A stretch of DNA of 64,000 nt from Nymphaea colorata (GCF_008831285.2 NC_045149.1:20413035-20477034); one strand, 5' to 3'. Counted from the stretch's first letter, positions 35,260 to 49,301 are shown. Translations and numbers: made by a program. The notes: generated by a model from the letters alone, not told the origin.

Positions 35260-37026
35260 TTGAACTTCGCCTTTGCCCTCCAGTTCTCTTTCGGCACTGT
35301 CTTGCTTTGTTCGTTAACCTGCAGATTGCTTCCTTCTTTTCTCAACGTAGAACTCTGTCTAATTGACGAAGTCATCGGGTTGAGGTGAACTTTTAAGATC
35401 TCAACCATAACGTGCTGCTCTTACTCGGACCCTGGGAAGAGAAGAATTATCGTCGACGATGAATCAACATAAATGGACGTGCTCCCAATTCACTGACTAT
35501 ATATTTTTTATATATACATATACCCAGACTTGAAGAGAAGAATTCTGTGTGCCATTGATCTGAAGAATGTCATACGGTGGAGATGCAATCTTTTAAGGAG
35601 TCAAAAAACCTCAATTAAGGAAATTCATTTGTTTTTTCAATTGAGGAGAGTACTCTTTGAGTCTCTAGAAAATACAACTAGTCTAATCTTAATCATTCTA
35701 TCTCCTTAAAATCAATAACCTAAACAATTTTCATCAAATGTAGCATATTATGAGGGTCTGGTAGCTACCTGTTTTCCTTTAGAAAGTATTTCTGTATAAT
35801 CTATTTGAAACATTTAGGCAAGCTAAAGTTTTAAATTGGTCCTTTGATAGTTTTAATCAGGGATTGATGTATGTTCTTTTTTCTCCGATAGGCAACGTGA
35901 GAACATTGTCTGATCCATGAGATTGGCCAACTGGCCGTTGACCTCCAACTCTTGGGTCTTTATCAAAACCTGTTATGGAATTAATACTGGTAGCCATTAA
36001 TTGGGCTGGACAGCTTTTACGTTAATGTGATTAAAAGTGCTTTTCAAACGTTGGTAAATGATTAATTGTAATTATAGAATATCAAAAAAAAAAAACCAAA
36101 AAAAGGATGATAGTGTAGTTTTCTCAAAAGATGACCTTTTTAGGAAACACTACTAAATTACTAAAGGCAGAGCTTTGGTGAAGTTTTATGAGAAAGGTTT
36201 GAAAACATCACTAAAGACTGACCAAGGGGAGGACCTTCTTTGATGTTTATTGGGAAACGTCACTGAAGACAGAGCTTTAGTGAGGTTGATGGGTTATTGA
36301 ATATGTATCTGTAGTGGCTTTTTCAGGAAGCGTCATCGAAAGTGCTACCTTTACTCACGTTTTCTTTTCTTGTGTCGTTAAAAGGACATTTTTGTTTAAC
36401 ATTAAGTTTGGTTCTCTATGGTGTGGGCAATTGCCGGATCCAGTTACTTATTGATGGACCCGCTTTCTCAAATATGGCTCCTTATGTTTACTTTCTCGTA
36501 TGGAAAACTTTGAAGCAGAAACGCTTACTGGGAGTTGGTCGAAAAAAGGACTGGGGTCCTTCTCCGACCCTCTTGAACCTCCTTCAATTTTTGAATCCAA
36601 GAATCTTGGACATTTGCCAAGACCATGTTAGAAAAGTAGAGACTGATTTACTGACATTTTACATGGCGTCTGTAAAGGTTGCTTTACTGGCATATTCTTT
36701 TGCGTCTGGTGAAGACTAAATTTCCCGCGTCCTTTTTTCTTGTTTTGCTTCATAATGGCTATTTATCTTTTTCATATATAATGTGAATTACGTAATCCCA
36801 AAACTACGTAATATTCCCTTAAGAATGCAAGCATCACTTAAAGAAATTAAGAAAATGCACACGCAATTTAAAGGCGGCTCAACATATTAAACTAATAATT
36901 AAGCAATTCGCACAGCATATGTCGCTAAAGCAGAGAACATTAGGGAAAGGAGAAAAGTGGAAATCCCAAGAGAATTTCTGGACTACGTGTGTGTATGACG
37001 AAGATCAGCCATTAATAGCTAGCAGC
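35260..37026. other. Intergenic DNA with transposon-like subterminal repeats
   Basis: No gene is supported. At 36145-36330 three diverged copies of a motif like AAACATCACTAAAGAC...GCTTTAGTGAGG occur, as in subterminal regions of CACTA-type elements, but no termini are defined. The 125-codon open frame at 36342-36719 has no recognised domain. Confidence 0.45.
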
Positions 37027-38249
37027 TCAGGGCACAAGCATGAACGATGATGCAAACAGGAACAAAATTAATGGTGCCAGCCATAGCTTCACTGCATTTT
37101 TCAGCCTCCCTGCCGAACTCTTGCTGTATGAACCTGCGCGATATTAGATATTAAACACAGGTCCAAGAAACTACTTGACCTAAACCAGTGAAGCTCATGT
37201 CCACGTAAATCATGTACTTGTCCAAGAAGGTCTCCTTGTCGAATTGTCAGATGGGGACTGAATGAAGCTCACTGATCCAGTTCTAGGATCACAAGGAAAG
37301 ACCCCCACTTCATAATCTTTTTACTTATCTTCTGTTTTCTACCAAAATTAATTTATTATTGCTAGACTCAATAAAATAATTTTAGCAACTGTTCCTAACT
37401 GTTCATGTGTGAAACAACTTTAGAAATAAGTATATAACTTCTTAAAAATCGTTCTACACTTTGTAACTTTTGTATATACATGTGTGAGTGTGTGTGCACG
37501 TAGAAGGAAGGAGGAGTCTGATCACCTGATGGTGGGGATGAAGAGGGTTCTGAAGATGGTGTTGAGGATGATGTCGAGGATGCAGACTCTACTACAAAAC
37601 CTCAAGAAAAGCGAGAATGAGAAAATGACTATAAGAAAGATCGGTAGAAAGCGAGAGAGGGAAGGAGAGAGAGAGAGAGAGAAAGACCTCGATTCATAAG
37701 CCTTGGAGACGGTGATGCAGAAGATTCTGAAGTTGCCGATGGCGTTGATGTCGGGAAAGTAGGTCCATCTACAAAACCAATGAAAGAAGTAACAGAAAAA
37801 ATGAGAGAGAAAGAGCCATTAATCTGTCCATTTAGTTTCCATGAAGATGAAGATGATTATATCTACGTATAGGGCAAATTGAAGTACTACTCACCGTCGT
37901 CGCATTTGCTGATGTCGGCCAAACTGATCCCGCAGACGCTGGGAATGGCCAGAGCGCGACTCATCGAGTCGATGGGGAAGGTGGGGCCGAAGAAGGAGAA
38001 GAAGGAGGAGGGTGAAGATGACGTGTTGAACAGGCGGCACAGGCACTCCTTCTCTCTCCTCAAAGCATTCTTGACGGCGACGCAGCAGTCGCTCCCCGGC
38101 AGCAGCTTCACCACAGGGTCGGTAATGGCGGGGAGGCAAGGGGACAGATCCCCGATACAAGGAGGCATGCGCTTCTCTCTACCTCCTTCAACGGTGATTC
38201 CGGTCACCGCCAGCAGAACCACGATCAGCACCCTTGCTGCTCCCTCCAT
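37027..38249 (-). CDS. LTPG-like GPI-anchored lipid transfer protein with two linker mini-exons, cluster copy 3
   Basis: Four exons (37895-38249, 37688-37768, 37526-37591, 37027-37133) join to 609 nt, 202 residues, the longest of the cluster. Exon 1 starts at the ATG at 38249 (a GTG one codon earlier is not used). It carries a signal peptide and the eight-cysteine fold (SDCCVAV, KECLCRL). Exons 2 and 3 are 81 and 66 nt, both phase 1-1. They code similar Ser/Pro linkers (TSTPSATSESSASPSP and STSSSTPSSEPSSSPP), so the second looks like a duplicate of the first. Exon 4 codes the hydrophobic end LWLAPLILFLFASSFMLVP, a GPI signal. The exon 3 acceptor may lie three bases further in, without changing the frame. 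The linker, about twice the usual length, would hold the lipid-binding domain further from the membrane. Confidence 0.82.
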
Positions 38250-38928
38250 CACGATAACTCCTTCTCTGCAGGTTAGCTATAGAAATTATACAAGAAACGA
38301 AGAACTCTCCCTTCCCAACCAACTATCTCTTCCTTCCTTCCCTTCCGCTACAGGGAAAGAACATGGTGAGTTCTCCTTTTAAAGCCGTCTACAAGGATGC
38401 GCCATGGAAACCTGGTTCTGCAAGTTGCGTTAATTATAAAACTACGGATTTAATTTTCCAATCTAGAGGCTTCCTTTGCTTGAAACTTCAAAAGGTCCTA
38501 GTTATATCTTTTCCTTCTCTTTAACGGCGCTATTTTAGAGGCAACCTTCAAGTCCGTAACTATCAATGGCAGATAAGAGAGATCCACGCTCCATTTCCAA
38601 GAACTGCTGAGATTTGAATGGTCCTCGACTCCAAGAACAAGCAGCACCCTGGAGTTGAAAAAAGCAGGATCTTTAGTTTTACAAAATTCTATACCAGACA
38701 CTAGTCAAACTCGAGTTCCAACAAAGATTTTTGCAAATTTTCGACGTAAAAGCATTTGAAAAAAGGGTTAACATGTATGGACCAGGTCCACCGATGACAC
38801 ATAGAATGTGGATTACAGTACTTAGTCAACATGATGTACAAGGTGTGATGTGCAAGATGATTTGAGTAATTGAATCATATTAAGAGTTTTAAAAGAGGTT
38901 GATGAGAGTGAGGACGTGAACCTCTTGA

Positions 38929-39331
38929 GGGGCGTTTGGATGGCACCTCAAAACCAACTTCAAAACCAGGTTTTTGACATGTTTGGGTGTTATCAAAATA
39001 GGATATGAGAAAAACCCAGTTTCTACAAAACTTGGCTTTGTAAAAGAGATCCCTCAAGTTATTAAAAAACCAGGTTTTAAGTGGATCAAACTAGGTTTAT
39101 GGTGTGTTTGGATGTCATCAAAACTGGCTATGAGGAAAAGAACAAGTTTTGACGAAACTTGGTTTTGTAAAAGAAAGTGAACAACCTATCTCCCCTCATG
39201 TTATTTAAAAAATCAGGTTTTGGGTGTGTCACCAAAACAATGACCTAGGTCTTTAAGACTCATTAAAAAACTTGGTTTTCCAAGTTTTCAAAAAAATGGA
39301 TTAGATAAGAGTGTCATCCAAACGCTCTCTT
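38929..39331. mobile_element. MITE with GCGTTTGGATG terminal inverted repeats
   Basis: GGGGCGTTTGGATG at the left and CATCCAAACGCTCTC at the right form an inverted pair around ~400 bp of AT-rich, internally repetitive sequence (repeated ACTTGG/AACCAGGTTTT words). Flanks CTCTTGAG and CTCTTAG suggest a decayed target duplication. It has no coding capacity. Confidence 0.55.
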
Positions 39332-41639
39332 AGTGTTTTGGGTTGAACAGCCTTTGATGAACATAAAATTGGACTTGCTGGCTCCAATGCCATGATCAGC
39401 TCGTTCGAGATCAGCACATCAGTATAGACATCTTTTGATTCTATACCATCACATCTTATGGTGTTACATACTCTTGTTTGAAGATGAAACACTCGATTTA
39501 ACCATGTCATTCCCTATAACATGAATTATTTTTCATATCAATATGATTTATTATTTTCATTAATATCGATCTATAAGATTGAGGTATCCAATACCATGAA
39601 GGAAAACAACTGATCATCGAGAATATGGAAGCACGAAAATGTGGAAAATCACATTAATTTTCCATGTCTGGTTATGTGGTTCCACTATATATCATCATCA
39701 CTACGCAATTAAAATATGACAACTAGATAATGCACAAAAATTCATAGGATCCCTTGGGGTTTTCCAATGAATCTGACTTGAGAACTCACAAGCTGACTTG
39801 TCACTATTGAGTACTCTATAAAAAGGTGGATGAGCACACAACTACTAGTTAATTGAGCTTTTATGTACATAATTTTGATGTGTTGCGCCAACCGTTTCTT
39901 CCATTGATTCATCGACAGATCTAATGAGTCATTTGATCTAATTAACCAAGTGAGCAAAGAATTTATCTCCATATACAGTTCTCATGTTTTGAAAACCTGC
40001 TGCATAAACCGATGTATGTATGCATATGCACGATTGTGCCTGTGTTTCTTTGCATTCTCCTTTAAGTTTGTTCATGTTTCGCTGTAGTATATACGTTTCA
40101 CATTATTTGATTTCTGCTTTTCTATAATATACTACTAACCTTATATCCTTTTGTAACGTATTTCTTCAAAGTTTACAGAAGTCGACCCATATTGACATAA
40201 ATTGTGAGGAATAGACAGATAATCTTCTGCTTGCCACCCTAGTTGCAAGACGTAAACTGGGTTTGGAACCTTTCACTGGAGATTCATATTGTAAATGATT
40301 AAGCACATGGAAAACTTACCCTACGTATGTGATTTCCTTCTTTAATTAATCTGTAGGGGTTTGATATGGAAGCCATGTTTCACCTTGTTCAATATGAGTT
40401 TTGTGTGGTCACAGGTTCATGTACACCGTGAAGAACATCCATAAGGTTGGTTCCATTGTTGTAAGGATGGTTCAACTAGAAATGAATCAACAATTTGCCA
40501 ATAATTCGGTGAATCGGCCGGGAACCGGTTTGAATCATCAAATGATAATAGAAAATGTATTTTCTCAAAAAAAAAAAAAAAACTGTCATAATTAACGCCT
40601 TCGTTTCAATGTATACGCCCACAGACCTATGCTATATATAGCCAACTTAGGGTCTCGTTCTTGTAACCCTAGATTTTGGGTGATGACCTAAAAAGACGAA
40701 AATGTTAAAATATTGCACCGAAGTCCGTGGACGCAAAGGTGTCGTCCACAAAGCCAAATTCAAAATGAGGAGTTCAATACTCGAGGTGTGTCTCTGTTTG
40801 TATGGTCTTGTTATGGTTCACCTAACCCTATCAAAACGAAAAATAATATTAATAATGATCACATAATAAAAAGAACTGTAAAAAAAAAAAATTGCTTGTG
40901 AGTTATGATTTCTATGAAACTTTTCTGTTTTCTTTTAATGTTCTTGGTCTAATCGTGTGCAGTAATTCCTATCATGCGAGTGGCTATTCCAATGTGGTAC
41001 CCTCTACATAATTGGTACTTATAATGTGTCATATAGTATTAAATGCATGTCCTACCGCTACATGATCAACCAAAAACATTGCATTTTTTGGTAGAGCACC
41101 TTCTCTCAGTAGGGTTGGGCCGGCCGGATATAAGACAATCGGGTGAGATTGGTTAAGGGCCGAGCCAGAGGCCCAGCCATTTAATAATCGGACTAGGCCG
41201 GGTCCAAGACTTATTGGGATAATATCTTTTTGCACACCAAATGAACCAAGTTTGTCTTTCACTCGACCAACACAACGCTTAATAATAGTTTTCCAAGGGA
41301 GTCTTCCTCAAGACCATCAACACATCACTAGAAGTTTCTTGTTTATATAGTTGCCAACAGTTTTCGAGGTATTTTCATAATGTTTCTTGAGAGTAAACAT
41401 ACTTTTGTTTAAGTTGTTTTTATAAAATATGGGGAATTCGATGTCATATGAGCCCTTCAATTTTACATATTGTAGAAATACAATTATATTTAAAAATAAT
41501 TAACTTAATATATGTTTTCCATCAACTTATTCTTAAGATCATATCAGTAAGGTTAAAACTTAAAAATACACCATAATTGTTGTATTTAAGCAGGTTTTTG
41601 TCATTAACCTTATGACATGGGACCTACCAACTACTATAT
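39332..41639. other. Intergenic DNA, no gene seen
   Basis: AT-rich sequence with short open frames only and no recognised RNA, gene or bounded mobile element. A runs lie at about 40568-40581 and 40880-40890. Confidence 0.5.
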
Positions 41640-41862
41640 ATATATACTATCTAGAATTACTCAACCATCTAACCAAGACCGTTCACTTGTTGTAGATCAA
41701 ATGGTTAAGAAAAAAATATTGGAAAAAAAGATGGGAACTAATACTAGATAATGAAAATAGTCATTATGTTTTTCTCTTTGTTTTTCTCATAATTGTCCAT
41801 CATATTGAATCAGATAGTCCTGGTTAAATAGCTGAGTGACTTCAAAAGTTAGAGTCACCATT

Positions 41863-41972
<110 letters not shown>

Positions 41973-42546
41973 GTGGCAATTGATATCTTGCCAAAGTTTG
42001 GGTACAACTGAAAGAGTATTAAGGCATTAAGTATTATCGTGCTTGCATTTTTTCCCTTTTTTTAATTAAAATGATTTGGTCAAGTCGCATAACCGAGCAT
42101 GTGATGCTGATGAACGCAATAGAAATTCCGCCTATGGTATATTTATGAATAACACCAAATTTGTTGTGAGAAATTACAAATAACTATTTAATTTAGTCGT
42201 GAAATAATTCACAGAACATGCCTTATAAATGAGAAACAATTAAATATACCTAGGCACCATTTTGCCTTCAATGAAATTCGTTTTTCAAAAAGATTGTTTT
42301 CATAAATTACATTTTAATGTGAACTTAATGACCCTGCGATTTCACCAGTCTCTTTCTTTAAAATAATTTAAGTTGTAACTTAATTTTGAAGTAAATGTAT
42401 GAAAAGTTGAAATCGATGGCAATAATGGCCTGGTCTTACTTGTTAGAAGCCAAAGTAAGTATGTTCACAATCGAAAAATTTAAAGATGTACCGCAAATAT
42501 CAAATAAGAAATCATTGTTAACAAATAAGTGCTCATATTTTGAAAA

Positions 42547-42582
<36 letters not shown>

Positions 42583-43703
42583 CTCAAAGACCCTCACTTA
42601 CTGGACTAGCGGGACCTTCATCAGCCAAACGTGGTTCCTCAACATTTCATAAAAAAAAATTAACATTTTCCATTATAGCCGGCTTTAAAATTTTCTTTCG
42701 AAAGTTAATTACCTATTTGTTAACTTTTAAAAATTTGGTAGTGATTTTTTGTTGGCCGAAATGTTAGGTGGTTTTTGTAATTCTTCCTTTTCCATTTTCA
42801 TATATATTGAGTTGTAGGAAGCTTTCCAGTCATGTTGACCTTCGACTCAAGCTCAAGACGAATTCAATTAGAGCAATACATGAGTTGGGTCGAGTCAAGG
42901 TCAGCTCCACTCGGCTTGTGTACAACCCTATAGTGCCACCGCTGGCACTGATCAATTTGGCAAACATTTAGTGCGCGGAAACAAAAAGAGTTGCCAAGGG
43001 CTGCTGCTCTGCCAGATGAACCGCATGGATTTGGCCCCTTACTTATTATATAAATTGGTAGGTTGTACAACGAGTCGAGCAAGCCTCAGCTTGACTCAAA
43101 CTCATTCGGTTAAGCCCACTCGAGTTAGACTCATTTTGTAAATGAGTCAAGTTCAAGCTTAAATGAAAACTCGTGCTTATAAATGAGTTGAATTGAAGTT
43201 TTACATAAACTCTTGTTTTTTTCTCAGTAATTTCCATGCATAAAACCAAGGAAAGGGACCAAGTCAAATGGGGAGTTGGTAAATGAAGCTTAAACGAGAC
43301 AAGGTTGAACTTGGACTCGGTCTGTCGAGTTGAGTTCATGTTGACCTTATACGAGTCGACTCACGCTCGAGACAAATTCAATTGAAGCAATATATGAGTT
43401 GAGTCGAGTCATGCTGATCGAGATCAGCTCAACTCGGCTTGTGTACAGCCCCATATAAGAACGATGATATCGGCTAGATCTTTGTGGTAATTGATTTAGG
43501 TAATTAAGCATTCAATAGAAACTCACAGTAGCGACTCCAGTAGCTATGCTTTATTTGATTTACAGTCAACTTCTTGAAGGACAAAAGAACCAAAAGCACA
43601 CCCCAACAAGAACATAAAAAACATTACACAAGATGGAAGACACCCAAAGAAACATCAAACCGGAGAAGATGGATCAGGACGCTGTAGCTGAAGATGGTCT
43701 GGA

Positions 43704-44649
43704 TCACTTCCCGGGGATGATAATTGTGATGATGCATAGAAGAATTAACCCTACTGCCCACTTTGGCATGAAAGCTTCATTCTTGAAAGCTTCATTCTTG
43801 TGACCTAAAGCCAGTGTGGTATCAGTCAACCGTTTGCCAAAAAGGAAAAGGAAACAGTAACCAACATGAAATTATGTAGAAGACAGAATTCATACGTACA
43901 GGGGCGGAGTTAGCAAATATACAAGTTAAAATTTTGAAAGAAGACCAATATATAAAGAAGAAAAATTACTTTAAAGTATCAATATGAACATAAGCATAAG
44001 CATTTTTGTTACTTTAATTTAATTGCCTACACAGTGCCCACACCTATCTCCGCTCACATAATGTATATGTAGATATCATACTTCAAGATTGTTTAACTAA
44101 ATATATTAACAGAAATTTTATCGTTAATATTTATCTGGTGGTGACTGGACTTGTATTCTGTTTTGTTAAGCAACCTATATAACATGAAATTTTGTAAAGT
44201 TAAAAGTGTGAATGCATCTTTTTTAACAAAAATATTTCGAACATACATCAACCTTCAGTAGTGCGCTCAACTCGAATTGCATTGAACACAACCCCAACAA
44301 AAGTGTTGAATCTGAAACAAGGATGAGAGCGAGAGAGAGGGAACTTGAACTCGAATTTTCATAATTAATTACCTTTGGAGCAGATGCTGGGACGGACTGT
44401 GATGCCGCATGCATCCTGAATAAGTTGGACGTCTTGGGTGACGTTATCTCCCTGGGTGAGGGTGCAGAAGCAGGGGACGTCCTTCGTCACCAGAGTATTC
44501 AGGGAGTTGCAGCATTCCTCCGTCGGCATATCCCCGTCGCAAGGATCCAGATATGCGTCACAATTACTAAGCCCCTTCACCCCTCCCACATTAATACTTG
44601 TTAGTCCTACCAAGATCGCCACCACCATGCTTATCCTTCTTCCCTCCAT
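43704..44649 (-). CDS. LTPG-like lipid transfer protein lacking the linker exon, cluster copy 4
   Basis: Exon 1 (44373-44649) starts at the ATG in ATGGAGGGAAG. It codes a signal peptide and a compact eight-cysteine domain (AYLDPC, EECCNSL, VPCFCTL, DACGI, SICSKG). The only other exon I can define, 43704-43804, codes KWAVGLILLCIITIIIPGK before the stop, a hydrophobic tail that could serve as GPI signal. The joined CDS is 378 nt (125 residues). Where the close relative at 51203-57998 has linker mini-exons, this gene keeps only the 3' edge of one (44340-44360) with no acceptor, so the Ser/Pro linker is lost. Because both introns were phase 1, exon 1 still joins the last exon in frame. The last exon also has a 15-bp internal duplication (two NEAF repeats). 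A TATA box lies 72-79 bp upstream and a (GA)n tract precedes the ATG. Whether it is still anchored to the membrane is uncertain. Confidence 0.78.
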
Positions 44650-44720
44650 TGCCACCACCTCTCTCTCTCTCTCTCTGTGAAATTGTTGTGATCACATTCC
44701 CTCTTCCTTTGTTTTGTTTG

Positions 44721-44728
44721 CTTTTATA
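44721..44728 (-). promoter_or_regulatory. TATA box of LTPG copy 4
   Basis: TATAAAAG on the - strand lies 72-79 bp upstream of the ATG. It is conserved, with the surrounding leader and a TGATCACA-like motif, in the promoter of the duplicate gene at 58070-58077, supporting its use. Confidence 0.7.
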
Positions 44729-47700
44729 GACATAAGAACGGTGGTACGACCGAGTTTTTCCTCTCAATTTTGTTTTAGAAGCGACGACTTCAATGGATGG
44801 AGATGGTAGCGACGACTTCAATGGATGGAGATGGTTTAACAAAGCATAGTACGTTGAAGATCTTTCATTGAAAGCAAGGGCAGAATCAGGATAAGAAGGG
44901 TCAAACTATAGTTTCAAAGCATTGATAAGGACCAAAATAGATCAATATTTTTTTTAAATTTAATAAGAAGGAATACCATGATGAATCTCTTTTAAATTTG
45001 AAGTATTTTCAGACAATGTTATTAAAATAAGTTTTGAAATCGAAGCAAAATGATTTATTGAATTGGTGAATCAAATCATAATCAGAATCGTTTGTGAATT
45101 GAATTTGATTAAAAATGTAGTTTAAATATAAAATTAAATAAGAAGTAAACAATTAAAAAATCAGCCAAAAAGGAAAAAAATTAAAAATTAACATGACATA
45201 ATAAACACATTTTAAGGGATCGTCGGCTAGCATCATTTTTTTTTTTTAACTTGCATTTACAAGCAATTACTGTTTAAGATCCAACGAAGTAAACTAAAAT
45301 TTATTGTATGGTTCACTGAAAAGTTGATGGGATTTTGTAAAGTTGTGATGGTCTTGTTTTTTTACATGCATGACATAAGCTCCCTGAATTTGTGGTAGAT
45401 TCATATATTCTTTTTTACTTTGACTTGTTCTTGCATTTTGTTCAATCAAAACCAGCTATAAATGGACCCATTATAATCTATAAATCCTACTTTTATGTAG
45501 GGGGTCAGGACGGAGCCATTACATTTTTCAAAATATTTAGGAAGACCAAATGATATTTATGAAGGTAGTTGTAGCACCTTATTAAAAATTTTGTTTTTGG
45601 TATATTTATAAGTAAAACCCAACTTCCTTTTTGAGCCAGCTGTTTCTTTGATGTCAACGGTTGAATTATCGGCAATGGTATTCCTTCGTCATACACTTCA
45701 ACTATGGATGCTAAAATTTGTGGTAAGCTCCTTTCTTATATTTTAATTCTCCTTTTTGTTTCTCATTTTTCTTGCCTTCATTACTTTTATTCACTTTTCT
45801 TTTTCCTTCTTTCTTTTTGCCAAAAAGCTTCTATCAAAAAGCTTCGTAATTCCCTTTATTGAGAAGAAAAGTTAAGTTTCTTTTCTTTTATAATTGAAGC
45901 GGCCTGCTAGTGCCTAGTGGTGCACCGGTATAGGTCAGTTACTTTTATTAAGTCTCCTTTGCCGTAGTGAAAATATTTAAGCATCATGCCAGTAAAAGTG
46001 TTATATCTATTGTGAAAGTTGATTTTTGATGAAGTAGTGCGAAAACGTCAATAAAAGTATCAACGACACTACTTTTATAATAAAGTGTCGCTAAAATCTT
46101 TATTGACTTCACAAAAGTTTCTTTTCATGCCATGTTTGAGAAAAAGAATCCTTTTAAAAAATTTGAAACAAGTTTCCCGTTAAACAGTGTTTTTTCATTC
46201 CATCCAAACGTTCTCATAATAATACTCATAATAATTCAATATGTTGACATTTCTGCATGAACTGTTTAAGGAGACGAACACGTGGGCTTTCAAGTATTAC
46301 CATGCAGTTTATTTTAATGAATATATTAAGAGATCAAGGAAATAGGAAAAAGGGAAATTGAATGGACGCTTCATGATGTAATCATGGGTATTGAAAGCAA
46401 CGGGCTTTACTTGGCCTCAAGGGACATTGATCTATGGATTAAGGGTGGATTAAAGGTGCACAAAGTAGCATGTGGTTAGTTCGATTCTCGTGGCTGCTAT
46501 ACTTATATGGAGGACTCAATAACTAAATTGAAAGTACACTGTTGCATTTGTTGCGATGCAGATCTTGCCCACACCTCCCCCAAGTCTCTTTCCCCATTTC
46601 CCCAGCTTATACAATTTGGAAGGTGCAATATTCGAAAAAAAATGACATATATATATATATATATTGAGTGACAGCGATATAACCATGGTCGTCTATCTAA
46701 ATCAGATGAATGGTTGAAAGAAAAACAAGAAAAAAAAAAGTGCAAACTAATATTAGATGATGAAAATGTTCATCACCTTTTCTCCTTATTTTTCTCTTAA
46801 CAATCGATAATGTTGGATCGGCCAGTGCAAATTAGATGGCTGGGTTACTCTAAAAAGTTAGAATCACAATTCAATTTTCCTGTGCATTGGCAGGTGATTT
46901 TATTACCACAACAAAAAAAAAAGGGAGCCAACATATTCCTTTATAGCCAGCTTTGAAAATTTCTTTCGAAAGTGAATCACCTATTTGTTAACTTTTAAAA
47001 ATTAGGTAGTGATTTTTTGTTTGCCCAAATGTTAGGTGGTTTTTGTAATTCTTCCTTTTCCTTTTTCATATATATTGAGTTATAGGAATCTTTTCAGTCA
47101 TGTTGACATTGTACAGTTCGACTCAAGCTCGAGACGAATTCAATTAGAGCAACATATGAGTTGAGTCAAGTCAAGTTGATCAAGATCAGCTCCACTCAGC
47201 TTGTGCACAGCCCTATAGTGCCGCCGCTGGCACTGATCAATTTGGCAAACATTTAGTGTGCGGAAACAAAAGGAGAGAGCTGCCAAGGGCTGCTGGTATG
47301 CCAGATGAACAGCATGGATTTGGCCCCTTATTATATAAATGGCTAGGGTTGTACAACGAGTTGAGCCAACCTGAGCTTGATTCCAACTCATTCGGTTGAG
47401 CCCACTCGAGCTGGACTCATTTTGTGAATAAGTCGAGTTCACGCTTAAATGAAAACTCGAGCTTATAAACAAGTTGAATTGAAGTTTTACATAAACTCAA
47501 GTTTTTTTTTCGGCAATTTCCATACATAAAATCAGCCAAAAAGGAAAAAAAAGTTAAAAATTAACATGACAGAATAATGGATAGTGCATCGGCTAGCGTC
47601 CGTTTTTTTTAACTTGCATTTACCAGCAATTATTGTTTAAGATCTTATGAAGTAAACTAAAATTTATTGTGTGGTTCGCTGAAGAGTTGTTGGGATTATG

Positions 47701-48140
47701 TAAAGTTTTGGTCGTCTTGTTTTTTACATACATGACATAAGCTGAGTGGTACTCCAAATTTAGGGTAGATTCATATATTCTTGTCAACTGTGACTTGTTC
47801 TTACATTTTGTTCAATCAAATCCAGCTATAAATGGACCCATTATTATGTATAAAGCCTACTTCATGTAGGGGGTCAGGACTGTGCCACTACATTTTTCAA
47901 AAATTTTATGAAGACTAAATGATATTTAATTTACAAAAATTTATGGAGACCCAAAACAAATTTTCTAAGTAATGAAAAGTTTTTTTTGTGTTTCTAAAAT
48001 CTTTAGTGGCGCCCATGCTTCAATGTAACTATATTTCACATAAATTTTTTCAATATTATCTTTTATCACCATCTCACTTTGTTATGGCTTGGCTACTTTT
48101 CTGCATTCTGATCAATCATTTGAAAAAAAGCACTCTATGC

Positions 48141-48456
48141 CACAGTCACCTGGGTGCGTTTCATTTGAGCTCGCACCCGCACCGACGCATTGCGGGTGCG
48201 CTCCAGGTGCGTACCCAATCAACACCCGATGATGAGCTCGCACCCAAACTGCACCCGGGGGTTGAATCTAGTTTCGAGTCGAAACCAAATCCAAACCAAG
48301 TTCCTCTGCATGTATGGTTTGAATCTAAATCTGATTTCAGGAAAAAACCAGATCCAAAATCCACAAAATCAAATCCACCATTCTCACCTCACCGCACCGC
48401 CGCACCTAATTTTTTTGAGATGTACCGCACCCGCACCCCGCACACAGGTGACATAG
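48141..48456. mobile_element. 316-bp non-autonomous hAT-type element
   Basis: The left end CACAGTCACCTGGGTGCG and the inverted right end CTATGTCACCTGTGTGCG agree at 15 of 18 positions. Identical 8-bp direct repeats CTCTATGC flank the element (48133-48140 and 48457-48464), the hAT signature. The inner sequence is rich in GGTGCG/CGCACC words and is non-coding. Confidence 0.82.
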
Positions 48457-49301
48457 CTCTATGCTCGCTGTACCTCATGAAAACATCACATCACAAAAAG
48501 TGATCCGTTTTTAAAATCATGAGCAAATTAAATATAAACTCAAACTTTAAAATTCTCTCTCAACGAAACTTATATAACTTTTTACTTGTGACAGAGGAAA
48601 GCCCCAACAGCTTAACCTAACGACACAATAATCTTTGCCACCTGCTATTAGGTGTTTGGGTCATTTCGCTATTGCAGGTGAAAGGACATAACACCTAAGT
48701 TGCCAGATACCTTTTAGTACCTTTTGTTTTTGGTATATTTATAAGTAAAACCCAACTTGATCAAAGAATAAGAAAAATATATATTTGATTAATTCACAAA
48801 CTATAAATGGAAAACAACAAAATATTTAATGGAGCACCACTTTTGTTTAATAAAAAAATATTTTCCAAAAAGATAAATCACATTTTTGAAGTTGATTTCA
48901 GTGAAATTTCACCTCTGTATCTCTTTTTCACACTTTTTTTAAGTTGTCTTTTTTTAGTAAATATATTAAAAACGGCACTTTTTTTGTTAAATTTATAAAA
49001 AAAAAAATCACTTTTTCTCTCTTTTTTTTAGCCACCTAAGTGTGTGATGTCAACGGTTGAATTATCGGCAATGGTATTCCTTTGTCATACCCTTCAACTA
49101 TCTATGGATGCTAAAATTTGTCGTAAGTTCCTTTCTTATTTTTTTATTCTCCTTTTCTATTTCTCATTTTTCTTGCCTTGGTCAATTATATTCACTATTT
49201 TTTTGTTTTCTAGTTTCTTTTTGCCTAAGCTTCTAGCCAAATAGTCAAAGCCTCAGAATTCCCTTGATTAAGAAGAATAGTTATGCAAGTTTCTTTTCTT
49301 T

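Noticed and set aside
36342-36719. 125-codon + strand frame
   Set aside because: No recognisable domain; adjacent to transposon-like repeats; probably chance or an eroded element fragment.
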